NCBI GenBank assembly: GCA_905220665.1
Contig: CAJNAR010000150.1
Coordinates: 310,001-374,000, forward strand
Direction of reading: 5' to 3'
Source: Albugo candida
Lineage: Eukaryota; Oomycota; Peronosporomycetes; Albuginales; Albuginaceae
DNA length: 64,000 nucleotides
Made by a program: the position numbers and the translations under genes. This document shows positions 46,978 to 59,111 of the stretch, piece after piece. Positions within the stretch are counted from its first letter, which is position 1. The number at the start of each line of letters is the position of its first letter. The notes beneath the pieces were generated by a model. It did not search any database, was not told the DNA's origin, and worked only from the letters and a program-made list of their open reading frames with translations.

Positions 46978-48524
46978 CTAGCTCCATTTTGTTCGTGTCC
47001 AAAGACCTCCATTTCCGTTAGCGGGCTGTTGTGCGGCGTTTTCTTCTACCTTGTGATCCGAACTTCTTTTTGCATCAACGTTTCCTTCAGAGATGGGAGG
47101 AGTATGCATTTCGGTCGCGTCGCTTTCAATCTTGATCCCGCTCTTTGAAGCATCCGAACCGAATGTCACAGATGACGAATGATCCACAGTCGTGCGTTCC
47201 ATCGTTCCATAGCTCCCCATCATCAAGCGGGGCACCGCTGAGTTAGCCTCCTTTTGCTGTGCCGCAGTAAATGTTCGAGGATTAGCTGTGGCTTCTCGGA
47301 CGCCCAATATAGGTCCTTTGAATTCTGGATAATTTTTCTGGATCACGCGACCTAACGCGTGGATGCAATTGACAACCAAGGAGATGTTTTTAGAGTCAGA
47401 TAGATCAATCGTTTCAAATAGGTCAAACTCTGCGACTCCGAGCTTCCGACATGCTTTGATAAAGTGTGAGATGTTTTCCATTTTTTTGAACGGGTTTGAG
47501 GCTTGCTCAATTTTGGGTATCATCCCGGGAACAATTGTATTCATCAGTGTACAGAGAAGTACTCCATCTTTCAATGTAGTCTCAAAGTCATCTTTGAATT
47601 TCTCACCTGTCACAGTTTCGATCCATATCTGGGCTTCCATTGTCGAATCTCCAGTATCGACTATGGTACAAAATACACAAGGATTCTGCGTTATTGAGGG
47701 TTTGATTAACGTCGTATCAGGCTACGAGCACTCACGCAAAGAAGCTGTAGTCTCCATTTCTTCTTCAATATCATTGTCTGACGCGACGTTCGCACTTTTC
47801 TCACTCTCAAAATCTTGTAAAATCTGTTTCACTTTTTCATTCGAAGGCGGTGGTGGTAGCGGAGGTGCACGATTGTATTTGGCTGCAACATCCGCTCCAA
47901 AAGTGACGTCATTGGAGCGGCTGATATCTAGTCGTTCCATTGTGCGTAAGCTCCCTAAACTGATAAGAGATGGGGCACTAGCAGCTTCTAATATCTTCTT
48001 CTTGGAGAAATGGCGTTCATTTTTGACAGATTCTTTGACACCGAGTTTCGGACCGTCAAAGTGTGCATAGTTTTTCTGCACTGCTCGTCCTAAGGCATGT
48101 AGGCAGCGTACCACAAGACCTATCACAGACGGTCATAGAGAGCTCGAGCAGTTGATTGGCACTTACCTAGATCCTTTAATTCAAACAGGTCAACCGTCTC
48201 AAATAAATCAAATTCTGATACTCCGATTGTACGACATGCTTTTAGGAAATTGGATACATTCTCCATAAGTCGAAATTTGATTTTAGACTTGACTTCTATT
48301 CTTGGAACAATGCCCGGATGTATTTTGTTGACCAGGTTACATAGAATCACACCGTCTTTCAGTCCTTCTCCAAAACTGTCACCTATCTGTAGCCCAGTGA
48401 TACTTTCAACCCAATCTTGAGCATCCTTCTCCATGCCATAGTCGTAACGTTCAGTGGCGCGTTGGGCTAGTTCCGCGTCCAAACCATACCCGCCACCGCG
48501 CACTTTGATGATGTCACCCGTCAT
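46978..48524 (-). CDS. Tandem calponin-homology (transgelin/MP20-like) protein
   Basis: 474-residue actin-binding-type protein with two CH domains of the single-CH (CH3, transgelin/calponin) class. Exons: 48524-48167, 48119-47736, 47660-46978; introns 47 and 75 bp. CH1: KDAQDWVESITGLQIGDSF, LKDGVILCNLVNKIHPG, MENVSNFLKACRTIGVSEFD, LVVRCLHALGRAVQKNY. CH2: AQIWIETVTGEKFKDDFE, LKDGVLLCTLMNTIVPG, MENISHFIKACRKLGVAEFD, LVVNCIHALGRVIQKNY. Each CH is followed by a linker and a matching motif, SLGSLRTMERLDIS...VTFGAD in the first and MGSYGTMERTTVD...VTFGSD in the second, so the duplicated unit is CH plus tail. The ATG at 48524 precedes MTGDIIKVRGGGYGLDAELA, the usual lead-in to transgelin-type CH domains. 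Likely an F-actin binder or cross-linker; direct activity is not shown by sequence. Confidence 0.9.
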
Positions 48525-49182
48525 GATCACTTTAGATAATAATGAATCAACTTTTCGAGTTTGATTTACACCTGTGTCCCTGATCCGAGTACGATTACGT
48601 GACGGTTACTCTCTCTCTCACCTGTTCTTTACATTATTGAGGCACATATCGGAGTATTACTGACCTAACAGTCCCTCATTTCCTATTCTATCTTATTTTT
48701 TGCGTTGGAGGCTTGAGCGAATCGAGATGTTTACCATCAGAACGCATGAGTCATCTTATGATAGAATGAGGTGTTACGGAACTTCGTTGGAAGGTAGTAC
48801 ATCATGGTAATTTCAATAAAGGCAGAGCTTCTTATCAGAGTCGACTACAATTGGGTCGAGTATCCGCTTGTCTACGCTGTCGACATTTTGACCACAATCA
48901 GGCGAGTACAACCACACTCGAAAAGTACTTAGTATAAAAGGTGAAAGTCGCCGTGACTCAAGCAATGTTTCTTAAAGGCAATAGCAAGACCGTTTTATCC
49001 TATCGGGTATTGGCAGCTGTTGTTCTAGGACGAATGTCAGCATATTCTTTGATGTGGCATTCCATCAATCTTTCTGGGTGTTGCAATGTGCTGTATCAGC
49101 TCTTAAGCTATAGAGTACTAGTCTTAAGAATATATAAGGTGGATGGAAAACGAATCCTGCATTTCGCTTGTGATGAATGCCA
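48525..49182. other. Intergenic region between CH protein and sirtuin
   Basis: About 660 bp upstream of the CH-protein start and downstream of the sirtuin stop, both on the minus strand. It should hold the CH-protein promoter and the sirtuin 3' UTR. The plus-strand frame 48941-49264 mostly runs antisense into the sirtuin and is not a gene I would support. Confidence 0.4.
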
Positions 49183-50336
49183 TCACAACTCTGTGACGAC
49201 CAAAGAATTCGCTTGTACCAGCTCAAGCTGGACACCATCGAGCAATTCAGTACACCCATTTTGAAAACGTTCTTGACATAATAAATCCGCGCGTGTCGGA
49301 CCAAAATTGATGATACCGATGTGAATTTTTTTCAGATGAGCTTGGTTGACTAAGCGTAACGCCGAGTATACTTGCAATGAAGATCCTATCACCAGAAGTG
49401 CCTGTGCATCGTCGACGATTTCAGCTGATCGTTGGCGCACATGTTTTGTCATGTTTTCTCCAAAGAAAATAACACTGCCAGATAACACGTTTAAAATCGG
49501 CATGATACTTTCTCATGATAGAATCTTACTGTGGTTTCATTATATTTCCGCATTGAGGACAAGACGGGTAGTGAAAATGTTTATAATCTGTGAACTGCAA
49601 TCCGAAAAGGTTGAATAGACACTCCTATGGTACGCAATAGAATATTTACCTCAACATCTCCATCTGGATTTACTCGATCTTCACTTGAGGATACATCACC
49701 AGCGTCCTCCTGTATATTTTTTTCCATCCAAATCTCCATGTTGGGATTTAGCTCGAGCAAAAGTTCTTGGAAAAAATCTCTCTGAATGTTGTGATGACAC
49801 GCAATGCATTCTACTTCATGCAACGCTCCGTGAAGCTCGCATACATTAGTCGACCCGCTTTTGGTATGCAATCTATCGACGTTTTGTGTGATGATACTGG
49901 AAACGATACCTTGCTTTTGCAGATAAGTGAGGCTCTTGTGGGCAAGATTTGGCTTCGTCATGGAGAATTTTGGCCATCCTAATAAGCTGCGGGCCCAATA
50001 TCGTTGACGATATTCATGTTGTTGAACAAACTATAACGAAACAAATTCGTAAATATATGCACTTGCTAGTGTAACATATCCTACTTGCTGATACTGGATA
50101 GGCTTGAAGTCTCTATTACGTCGATATACACCATTAGGACCGCGGTAATCTGGAATTCCAGAATCGGTTGAGATGCCAGCACCAGTAAGAACAACTGTGT
50201 TACTATTCCCACGCTCCAAAAAGTACCTAAGCCGATGAATTTCGGATTCTAGAGACGCTACGCTAGAAGCTAGTCCTTTTGATGCCATGGCAGGTAGCTT
50301 AATTGCCTCTTTGTTGGTACCACATACGAGCAACAT
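49183..50336 (-). CDS. SIRT4: SIRT4-like NAD-dependent protein deacylase
   Basis: Class II sirtuin. Exons: 50336-50085, 50030-49650, 49594-49530, 49474-49183; introns 54-55 bp, all GT-AG; 329 residues. NAD-binding signatures are intact: LTGAGISTDSGIPDYRG (about residues 50-66), TQNVDRLHTKSG and the catalytic His in ELHG (residue about 151). The zinc site has CIACH in exon 2 and CPQCG in exon 3. PDGDVE and KPHVIFFGEN sit where SIRT4 has APDGDV and KPDVVFFGD, and LLVIGSSLQVYSALRLV with IGIINFGPTRADLLC completes the Rossmann fold. SIRT4 enzymes are mitochondrial lipoamidases/ADP-ribosylases/deacylases. The first 40 residues (MLLVCGTNKEAIKLPAMASK) are weakly basic, so mitochondrial import is possible but not obvious; an upstream exon cannot be ruled out. 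Confidence 0.92.
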
Positions 50337-50721
50337 TTTATGTAGCACATCAGACTTACTGCATAATCAATGTGAAAATGGTCAGCTGATATCGATTACC
50401 TCGTTATCGATTAACTTATTTCACTCACGTGCTATGTCTTCATGCAGAAAAGTTGTCCATGTGTAGCAAGAGAGATTACATGAAGCAATGAAGATGCTAC
50501 AATTTCTTATTGATAATCTTAGCCTCGTCACCCATTCACATGACGCATTGGGTTCGTGCCTCTGACAATGAAATATTTGCTTACAGCGAGTAATGCGACA
50601 ATCATTCAGACCACAATTCACAAAATCATTTCATGTTCAAGTACTCGTAAACTACAACATCATTTCAAGTCGATGACGCACAAACTGCACCTCCATACAG
50701 CTGACTCATGTTCCATACCAG
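50337..50721. other. Short intergenic region
   Basis: About 385 bp between the 3' end of the unrecognised 938-residue gene and the sirtuin start, both on the minus strand. No open frame of interest. It presumably holds the sirtuin promoter. Confidence 0.4.
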
Positions 50722-53700
50722 CTATAAGAAGTCGATCAAAGACTTGAGATCTGCGCTAATCTGACGAAAAAAGCCTTCGTAATTATACTTATGAAACGAT
50801 CGATTTAGTATTAGTCGTCTCAATGATAAAGCGATAAAACGTACCTCAAAAATGTAATCGATCTGTTGAGGAGGAACGATGGCGTGCTTGTTTTCTTTTG
50901 TAGAATCCTGGTATTAATCGAAAACATCAACTAAAATTTCTGGACTGCTTCAAAAGAGAGAATGGCACTGACCTTAAGTCGGTCGACCACATTAATTACA
51001 ATTCCAAGCGTACCCTTGAGATTCTGGACAAGATGTGATAAACTGTTTTGATGCAAATCCATTTGTGAACTCATTTGCGCCATATACTCACCGTGAGTGA
51101 GAATGGCGGTGGATGGGGACTTATTCATTGCTCCAAAGCGTGTCACGACGGCATTGAAAGATTCTACGGCCACATTCGCTGCTCTTCCACCCATGGTGCT
51201 TGCAACGTATTCTCTGTCTGCATCTTTTTGTAATTGAGGCATCGCTAGTCTTATGCCATCCCGCATATTGTTGCAATCGGTCAGAAGCTGCTTGTAATTT
51301 GTCATCAAAGTGTCGAGGTCGCGGTCGAAAGCACTGAGTATGGCGTCCAGACGACGATAGACAGATAGTAAGCCCAAGAAGCATTTTTCTTCACTAACCA
51401 GTCGATCATGTAGAACAAGGATGCAGTTTCTGGTACATGTGAGATATTTGCGTAGGTTCTGAGTGAGTTGCGTACTGTGACAACGCATTCGAATCAGCAG
51501 ATCACTGTGGCATGAAACACGTAAGGTATCGTATATGGAACAGAGTACAATAAAGGCATCGAAATCCCCTTCCTCAATGACGCAGGTATGAGTAGATGTA
51601 CGTACTCCCCAAGAAAGCTGGCCAATCCGTTGCACCGATTGTCTCACAAGCAAAAGTACGTCCATCACTCCAATGCCAGAGCCATTTCCTGACGTCGAAG
51701 AGCTCGTAGATGATGCAGATGAAAGCATAGTCGGTTCGACAACGGGAGCATCATCCTCTGCAGTATCGGAATCACGAGGGCTTGACGAGTCGTCGGTTTT
51801 GAAATTTTTCCTATGAATCAATTCCCCTTTCTTCCCTCCAACTGCCCATGACATGAGATTAGCTGCACTCGAAAGTAGAGAAGTAGAGGAATCGGGCACA
51901 GGTGGATACTTGCCAGCACTGTTACGCTGCATTTTTTTGTGATCGTCTTCACTTCTCAATAGTTCGACAGCTCGCCGTGTATGGCGTTCTTTCTGGTATA
52001 CTTCCATCGTCAAAGTCTGATTCGTCGGTTTGTTATCATCATTGACTTTATCCGGTGCGGGAAGGGCAAGAACAGCCTTCGAGGCGTTTCCACTGCTATC
52101 GCCGGATTCAAGTAACTGGTTTCCATCAAGCATTTCAAAGCGTGGTCCTGGCACATTCTCTATGTAAGCGGTTCCGAGCGTCGCGAATACGTGTCTACAT
52201 ATTGAGCTGTTCTCTTTGACCCAAAGTCCTGTTGATTCGCGAAATTGTTTGTACAATTTTTGTACATAAACAGGATCCGCATTTGCTTTGATTCGTTGAA
52301 TTGGCTCCATACAAGCTCCAAAGTCGTGTGCGATGTAGTTTTCTAATGGGAGTACTTTGCTAAAACTCCATCGCCAGGCTCTTTCTTGGTTTGGTTTCAA
52401 TTGATCGAGTTCACGTACACCAATCTGCGTCAACGAGCTCACAAGTTTGCTAATCTCAGCCTGAACACCTTCTAATGAAGTCATCAATCGCCGAACTTCT
52501 TGTCCACCTGGTCCATAAACCAGCAAATCGCCACCAGGTCCAGCGAGTTGACGTGCCTTGCGACATGAGACGAGTAAGTCCGCAAGCAGTTTGAGCAAAC
52601 CGTGTATTCGAGTGAAAGTTTCATAGGCTGTTACGATCGAGTCAGATCGCAATGCCACAACACCTGAATTGCTTTGCGTCAGGTAATCCACGGCAGTCAC
52701 TGCATTTGATTTTGTTTGATCTATTGCTGAAGACCGTCGGGAATTCCTTGTCAATACAGCTGGAATCACTGGTTGTGCTTGTTCGTCGCAAAATACAGCT
52801 GTGCTATTCAGCTCCGCTTCTTCCTCGTCGGTGATTTGTAGGGGATGCATTCCGTCTCGCTGATACGTCGGTCCTTCGGGAAATAGCGTCCTATCAAAAA
52901 CATGTGAGGTTGGCCTCAGCGAGCAGAGACGCAGCAAAGATCGACGTACTTGAATGAATTCGTTGTCAACAAAACCTGTAGCATCTGACCCGCTTTCGTT
53001 TGCATTGCATCCTTCAAAACTATGTTGTTAGCCAGAATCTATACAAGAAGTGTAGTCTATACCTTCATCCCTGAATGTTGTTGTATACGAAGGTTGCTGA
53101 TGGTACAATCTGCAGGCGTATTGGGCGTATTCCTCAAAACGTAAAATAGAAACTGAACTCCATGCATCAATCCATCAATTCCTCTTGCTTCCAATGTTTG
53201 AAGTTGTTCTCGTGCGGATGAATGTGCTCTCTCCGCTTCAATTGTTGGCAAAACTCGTGTCTCAATAACATTCCGGACATCTTTAAGTGTTCCAATCAGC
53301 GAGCGTTCGCCCGAGCCAGAATGAAATAAGCCTTGTTGCCCGTGTTGTAGCCGTAAGATATAGGTGTGACGTCTTCTTACATCATTCAAGATGCTTTCAG
53401 TGGTGCATGTGGCTGGTGCTAACGTTCGCATCGCCCAGTCTTTAAACTCTTCGAGCAACAATGTTCGAGGGTCATTCAAATATCCGATGAAAGAAAAACG
53501 CTCATAGCGTTCTCGCTGATACGCACAAATTGTCGAGATAATACCTTCAGCTGGATTACGCAAAAGCCCTACGACGTCCTGCATTTTACGCATAAAAGAA
53601 TGCTCATCAAAATCAGTCGGAGTCGGACGATACGTCGGATAAAATTTGTCTGGGTCCATTTTAAGCTGAATAGGAAGGTCTTCCTCGCCACATTCCATGC

Positions 53701-53797
53701 TTTCGCAAAATGCTTTATGTATGAATCGCATCTGTTCGGCTTCCAGAGAAGAGTACGATGTGCTCCATGGATTTAGACGTACGCCCCAAGCGGACAT
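50722..53797 (-). CDS. Unrecognised 938-residue protein
   Basis: A five-exon gene with clean splice phases: 53797-53063, 53011-52950, 52890-50973, 50907-50845, 50760-50722; introns 51-84 bp. The long third exon alone would appear to stop at 50931, but a GTCAGT donor at 50972 leads to two further short exons encoding STKENKHAIVPPQQIDYIFE and ISADLKSLIDFL, a more natural end. I do not recognise the family. The protein looks all-helical and soluble: N-terminal PWSTSYSSLEAEQMRFIHKA, an acidic and Ser-rich disordered middle (about residues 540-680), and a C-terminal helical region with LVSEEKCFLGLLSVYRRLDA. There is no signal peptide, membrane segment or zinc motif. The length, helical character and lack of catalytic motifs would suit a scaffold or tethering-complex subunit, but that is a guess. 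Confidence 0.75.
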
Positions 53798-54304
53798 ATC
53801 AGCTTATCAAAATCTGTACCTTTGTGAAGCGGAAAAGGTTGAAATTAATTCTGGTGGAAAAGATGCCGAGTATGAGCCCGAAATTTCGAAGTGCGGCTTA
53901 TGTTTTATAGAAGTCTTATGTGCGTGATGATGTATACTTGAGGATTCAGTACGAGAAAAGGTGGACAGTATACACATGTTTGTGATGTATACTTTAGACC
54001 GAAATCAGATCACAGAGCACATTTGTGTATACATCCGATGAACAGATTAATTGTGTTAGTAGAATGCGGACACGGAATAGTATTCGATTATGATTATGTA
54101 ACTATCTTGCCTCTATATGAGATAAAAATACACCATATCGTTTGCCTTATTTCAGCAAAAGTCAAGTAAATTATTGTGTTGGTGGATGAATGTACTCACA
54201 TCAGTGATGCACATGTCTTATTGCGCTATGCAGCCGCTCTAATTTAGCATTGCAGCCCCATCCTTGATCCATCAAGACTATCGGGAGCAGGATGCAACCG
54301 TCGG
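53798..54304. promoter_or_regulatory. Divergent promoter region with repeated GTATAC element
   Basis: About 500 bp between the divergent 938-residue gene and the hydrolase. The palindromic hexamer GTATAC occurs four times within about 100 bp (53932, 53968, 53987 and 54027), and the 11-mer GATGTATACTT occurs twice (53929-53939 and 53984-53994). Placement between divergent starts makes a shared transcription-factor site possible; no known factor is implied. Confidence 0.3.
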
Positions 54305-55764
54305 ATGAATATGGCCAATCGGAATCATTTGTCGAGACTGCAAAGAATGCGAAAATTTCTCAAAGGCTCAAGTGAGTGAAACCTCTTAGGAATATATGAT
54401 TGAAAGACTTAGGCGATGAATAGGCGCAGTGCTGGTGCTTGGTCTTGCTGCCACGAAAGGAAGGTACTGGGATTGGGTCCCTGCCACCTATGAGCAGCTG
54501 GAGAGAGCCGAGAAGCGAATTCTACAGCGCAATATACGTGTGCCTTTTGTAATTAGTAAAGTCGCACAACTTGGAACAGTGTTTATTCCATGCACTGGAA
54601 AAAATCCCCAGTCTGAAAAAGTGAGAGATTTAGTTCTTGTTCATGGCTTTGCCGGTGGAAATGCTTTATGGGCAGCTGTCTGTATATATTTTTTTGAAAG
54701 CATCGTGATCGATTACTTATCGCTCATCGTGTACAGAATCTGGAAGAACTAGCGAAATGCTTCAATGTGGTACGAGTTATTTTTTATTATCGTGTCTGGT
54801 AGTTTTCACAATGCCAACAATCAAGTATGCTGTGGAATGGATTGGTGTGGGTCGAAGCGATCGCCCCGATTTTGAACACACAACAGTTTGTCAATCTCGG
54901 TATTAAGTGCACTAAAATCTCAAGCTCTTTTTTTGGCATGTAGTATGATGATGCAGATCTGTTCATTGTTGAATCATTGGAAAAATGGAGAAGGGAAATG
55001 GGCCTACGAAAATTTTGCTTTTGTGCGCATTCAATGGGTGTACGATTGCTATGTTCTTAGATATCTATCATGCAAGTCAGAATTTACGTTTTAGGCAATT
55101 TTTGGAACATCCTATGCTATACAACATCCTGAGAGAGTCGAGGTGACATACATTTTGCGTGCTTCCACTATCGCACCAAACTAATTCTGAAGAATTGTAG
55201 CGTTTGGTTCTGGTGTCCCCCGCCGGTGTACCTCGACCACCTTCCTTCGAAGAAAGAAAAAAGAAAATTCAATCCCACTTCATGTATCGAGTGGCGGATT
55301 TGGCATGGAGAAGTGGAGTGACACCAATGACAATTACACGAGCGGCCGGTCCCTATGGACCGAAATTGGTACAGCGAATTCTTGAACGTCGGATTTCGTT
55401 GATGCCACCGAATAGTGCGATGCGAAATGGCGCAATCGAAATACAAGAACTCGCAGACTACATGTATCAAAATTGGGCACTCAAAGCATCTGGAGAAAGA
55501 CTCATTGCAACACATTTGGCGCCTGGAGCACTTGCTGTCCGACCTTTGATCGATGAGCTGACGCCGAAAAACATAAAAATGCCCATCACATTCATTTATG
55601 GTGAGTATGACTGGATGGACTATCATCATGGTTTAGAGATTATTGAGAAATTTCAAGCACAAGGACTGTCAGCTTCTTTGCATCGTGTTGAAGATGCTGG
55701 ACACCTTCCATTTTTAGACAATCCTCAACATTTCAATAAAATAGTCATAGAGGCGTTGCTGTAG
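54305..55764 (+). CDS. ABHD4/ABHD5-like alpha/beta hydrolase
   Basis: Alpha/beta-hydrolase of the CGI-58/ABHD4 subgroup (lipid hydrolase or lysophospholipid acyltransferase). Exons: 54305-54371, 54424-54677, 54737-54769, 54826-54885, 54944-55039, 55095-55142, 55201-55764; introns 52-59 bp; 373 residues. Landmarks: basic N-terminus then hydrophobic SAVLVLGLAA; RYWDWVPATYEQLERAEKRI, the subgroup's lead-in; LVLVHGFAGGNALWAA (oxyanion HG); WIGVGRSDRP; nucleophile elbow CAHSMG spliced to AIFGTSYAIQHPERV; FIYGEYDWMD (acid); and EDAGHLPFLDNP (His) that also forms the HxxxxD acyltransferase motif. The elbow has Ala where G-x-S-x-G normally has its first Gly. Ser is present, unlike ABHD5, where it is Asn. 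The start was chosen because only ATG 54305 puts exon 1 in phase with exon 2; the overlapping ATG at 54292 does not. Confidence 0.88.
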
Positions 55765-58700
55765 AGAATGCTCGATTGATTAGTATACAACTCTCCTGGT
55801 AGTATAAGAGTATTAGCACATAGCTCAGATCGCAGATGGCCATAGACTTGGCAATTTGGTCGGATACAGTTTGTGGTAAGGATACAGAACAGAAGTACCA
55901 TATAATGTTCCCACTGGATCAACTCAACTAACATATGCATTCATTATCAGACAGAGTGCACTTAGAATCCATTGTCGCTCGACATAGAAACAAATAATGA
56001 CAGTGATGCGCTCACTGGCATGTCTGGATATGATTTTGGTGTTGGTTCAATTAATAGCCTCGCCGTAGGACTTTGACGCGTTTGTTATGACTTTCACCCT
56101 TGCAAAGTGATGGACAGAGAAAGCGGCTTAAAGCCGCTGGCTCTATCGCATTCAAGCTTGATGAGTATTAGAACTTGATTCTTGAGGGGAATATCTGTGG
56201 AACGTATTAGCATCATTGAGTCATTGTGAAAGCAACCTATGTGGGTGCTTTATGAGTATGCTCAGTGACGAATGAAGCGAAATAGCGTGCATGGTGCAAG
56301 CGGTGTTCAGTCCCCAACCAGTAGCAGAATTATGTGGTTCGGGTGCTGCCTTACTGGCATCACTGTGAAGAGCTATTTTAGTACGAGAAGCACTAGATCT
56401 AATTTCCTAAACAAACCGAAGGACAAGCAAAAAGCCGAAAAAGAATATATATACAGGGGTGGAGTATTACCATCCTCAATGCCCACCATTCCTCCATTCG
56501 CTTGAGAGAAGAGCCGACACAGCGGCAACGATTGCATGAATGCAATCCAGTCGCCTAAAGATGTAGATTTTGTTTTCGAGCAAAGTCGGCAAACACTGTA
56601 TAATGTATGCGGTAACTAAGGAATACTGAGGCATAACGGCATAATCAGCGCGTCTTGCAATGTCTTTGCGCCGATGGTGTGCGTAAGGATTAAGTGATTC
56701 GACGCGGACGACGCTATGCACGGATCCGTCCATTCTGTTCCATACGCGTTTAGCAGAAGTGATTTACAGCATCCAGACTGCGAGGGACTCAATGCATTCG
56801 AGACTTGTATGAGTATGAAAATAATGTACAGCAAAGTGCTAGATATGGTCTCCAAATTCTGTAGCGAAAATTCGTGATCCCCATGTAGAGCATGCTACTA
56901 GGTAACGCAAGCTGGTTCTCATTCTTAATCGAAAGAGTCTTTTTTTGATTCGCGTTCTTTCGATGATACACATATCGCAAATTAAGCCATAAATCAATGC
57001 GTGGTTTATCGCTGAACATCGTGAAGATAGAATCGGATGGAAATAAATAATTCCACTCCCCGCGGCCAAATAGGATTATAGTCTCACCCTCATGCCTCCG
57101 TCAGTATTAGAGCGGATCTATGTTTGGCAAATCTCAACGAATACACTGCCAACAAGACCGGGGAAGTATGGATGATAAATAGTTCTAGCGATTCGAGCAG
57201 ATCCCAACTTTTGAACGCAGAAAATACTTCCCTTCTCGTTTTACTTCCAGTCTTCTCCACTCGCTCATTCCAGCATTGAGGCATGGATGGTACAAAATCA
57301 TAGACCTACGTTCTAAACCTGACTGACAATTTTAAGTGCTTAAGCGTCAGTGCCGAAATTTGTGCACACTTTTCTATTCAGCTGAGCCCCAAGTCACCAT
57401 AACCTTACATTCGGTTCATGGGCTGGACCACGAGCGTGCATTCTAGTTATCGTGTTCTTGTAGCCAGGTAGACAAGCAGCTGTGGCTCGTTTCGCTGCTT
57501 GGACGAGCTACCACCACTTTAATTCCATTTTTTCTGTTCAAGTCTCTCAGATTCTTGCTGCAATAGCAGAACACGATGGGTTGCGCATTAGGTAGCGAGC
57601 GTATCATATATTTGTATTAATTTGACACAACACACGGTTGCCATAGGGAAGAACTCGTAGCATCTCGGAAAAATGGGAGGCGCGGAAAGCACCTTTGCGT
57701 TATATTTATACAATTGCGAAAGATGGCAATGCTACAATTCAGCTCCCATCATGGGTATAGAGTTTTCAAAGACCAACTAAATGTGGTATGCCGTACTAAG
57801 AAGAAACACTGAACATAGACACCTTCACGTGTGCAGAAAAGGGAAACTGTCGAGACTGTAAGCACCTAATCTTAAGGGAGGTGTACAGCTTCTTTGATCA
57901 AGATGAATGCAATTTGAGGAAGTGAACTCGAGACAGCTTCCTCTTAAGATGCCTTAAAACGTTTACGATAAATTATCAACGATACATTCGTTCGTGGTCA
58001 AGAATCGGATGGATATCGCTATCGCGTTCCCTTGACACCGAGTTCGCCCGAATGAGATGGTCGATACGTGCACGATAAGCCGAGGGTTTATGACGCAGTC
58101 TAAACGAACTTTATATTACTGGAACGATGAGATGCGATTTGGATTACTGCATGCATTAGCTAAGCACATGGATGTGATCAACAGATTTGCCCTGTTTCGG
58201 GTTTTAAACGTCGCTGGTGACATCACAGATAAGCATAACGAAGGTCACTTTCCTTACAAAGACGTAATTATTTGAGTGACCCCGCATCGTCAAGCACTAT
58301 TTCAGGCGAAGAAAGCGCGTATTAATTTGATCATTTCTCTGAGGGGCAACCTCGTTACGATTCGAAATTGATAGAATTATCCTGCATCGAGGACTATTGC
58401 CAAATCCAGCTCAACATTTCTTGGCTTCTTGTGACGGCTACTTTACTCGTAATCCTGCATGGGATTACGATTGCGAAGAGTTCACGCGTAGTTGACTTTC
58501 AGCCCACACAGCACTCAAAATCGAGAAAACACTATGGAGGTATAAGGACCAGGATTACTGCTCGACTAGAGTTGAATGAAGATTATACGTCTCATTGCAC
58601 AGATAGCTGAAGACTTATACGATGTGCGAACATATTCTCCCTGTTGCAGAGTGGGCAACTCCCCAATGATCGGTTCGCTTGTACACTACAAGCTCCATGT

Positions 58701-59111
58701 GTGAATTTGTTGCTGAGCATTATACTTATGTCCGTGGTATGGTGTGAAAGGATATCGCCATTTCCCTTCTAGATGTTTCTCGTGTTGGGCCGATCTGCGA
58801 TAGCTCAACGCGTGAGATTACTACCATTCGGACGATCTCATCGCATATGATGCTGTTCCGAATTATCTCTTGTCAGTGTCGCATATCACACAGAACTCGA
58901 TAAGCTAAGAATAAAAATGGTTCACTTTAAACGCTTCGTATATGTAGTGTCCTAATTGTCTGCATCCCGAATCTTTCGAATATCCAGTAATTTCGACATC
59001 TTTAAAACGGCAAGACTGTCAGGAATCAGGAACTTCATGTTTGATGACGTACAAAGTCTTATCACTCTCCTCCAGAGGCTTTGTTGCCATATTAGATCCG
59101 CTGTCCGAACA
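55765..59111. other. Gene-poor block, 3.3 kb
   Basis: No supported gene. The longest ATG frames on the plus strand (56272-56505 and 58057-58275) are 72-77 codons and unrecognised. A perfect 8-bp inverted repeat with one-base spacer lies at 56122-56138 (AGCGGCTT/AAGCCGCT). No terminal repeats, transposase or tRNA seen. Confidence 0.45.

Noticed and set aside
47363..48070. 235-codon plus-strand frame
   Set aside because: Entirely antisense to the CH-domain gene and across its intron; the minus-strand reading has clear domain homology.
56122..56138. Perfect 8-bp inverted repeat
   Set aside because: Too short to argue for a terminator or mobile-element end in a eukaryotic intergenic region; no flanking support.
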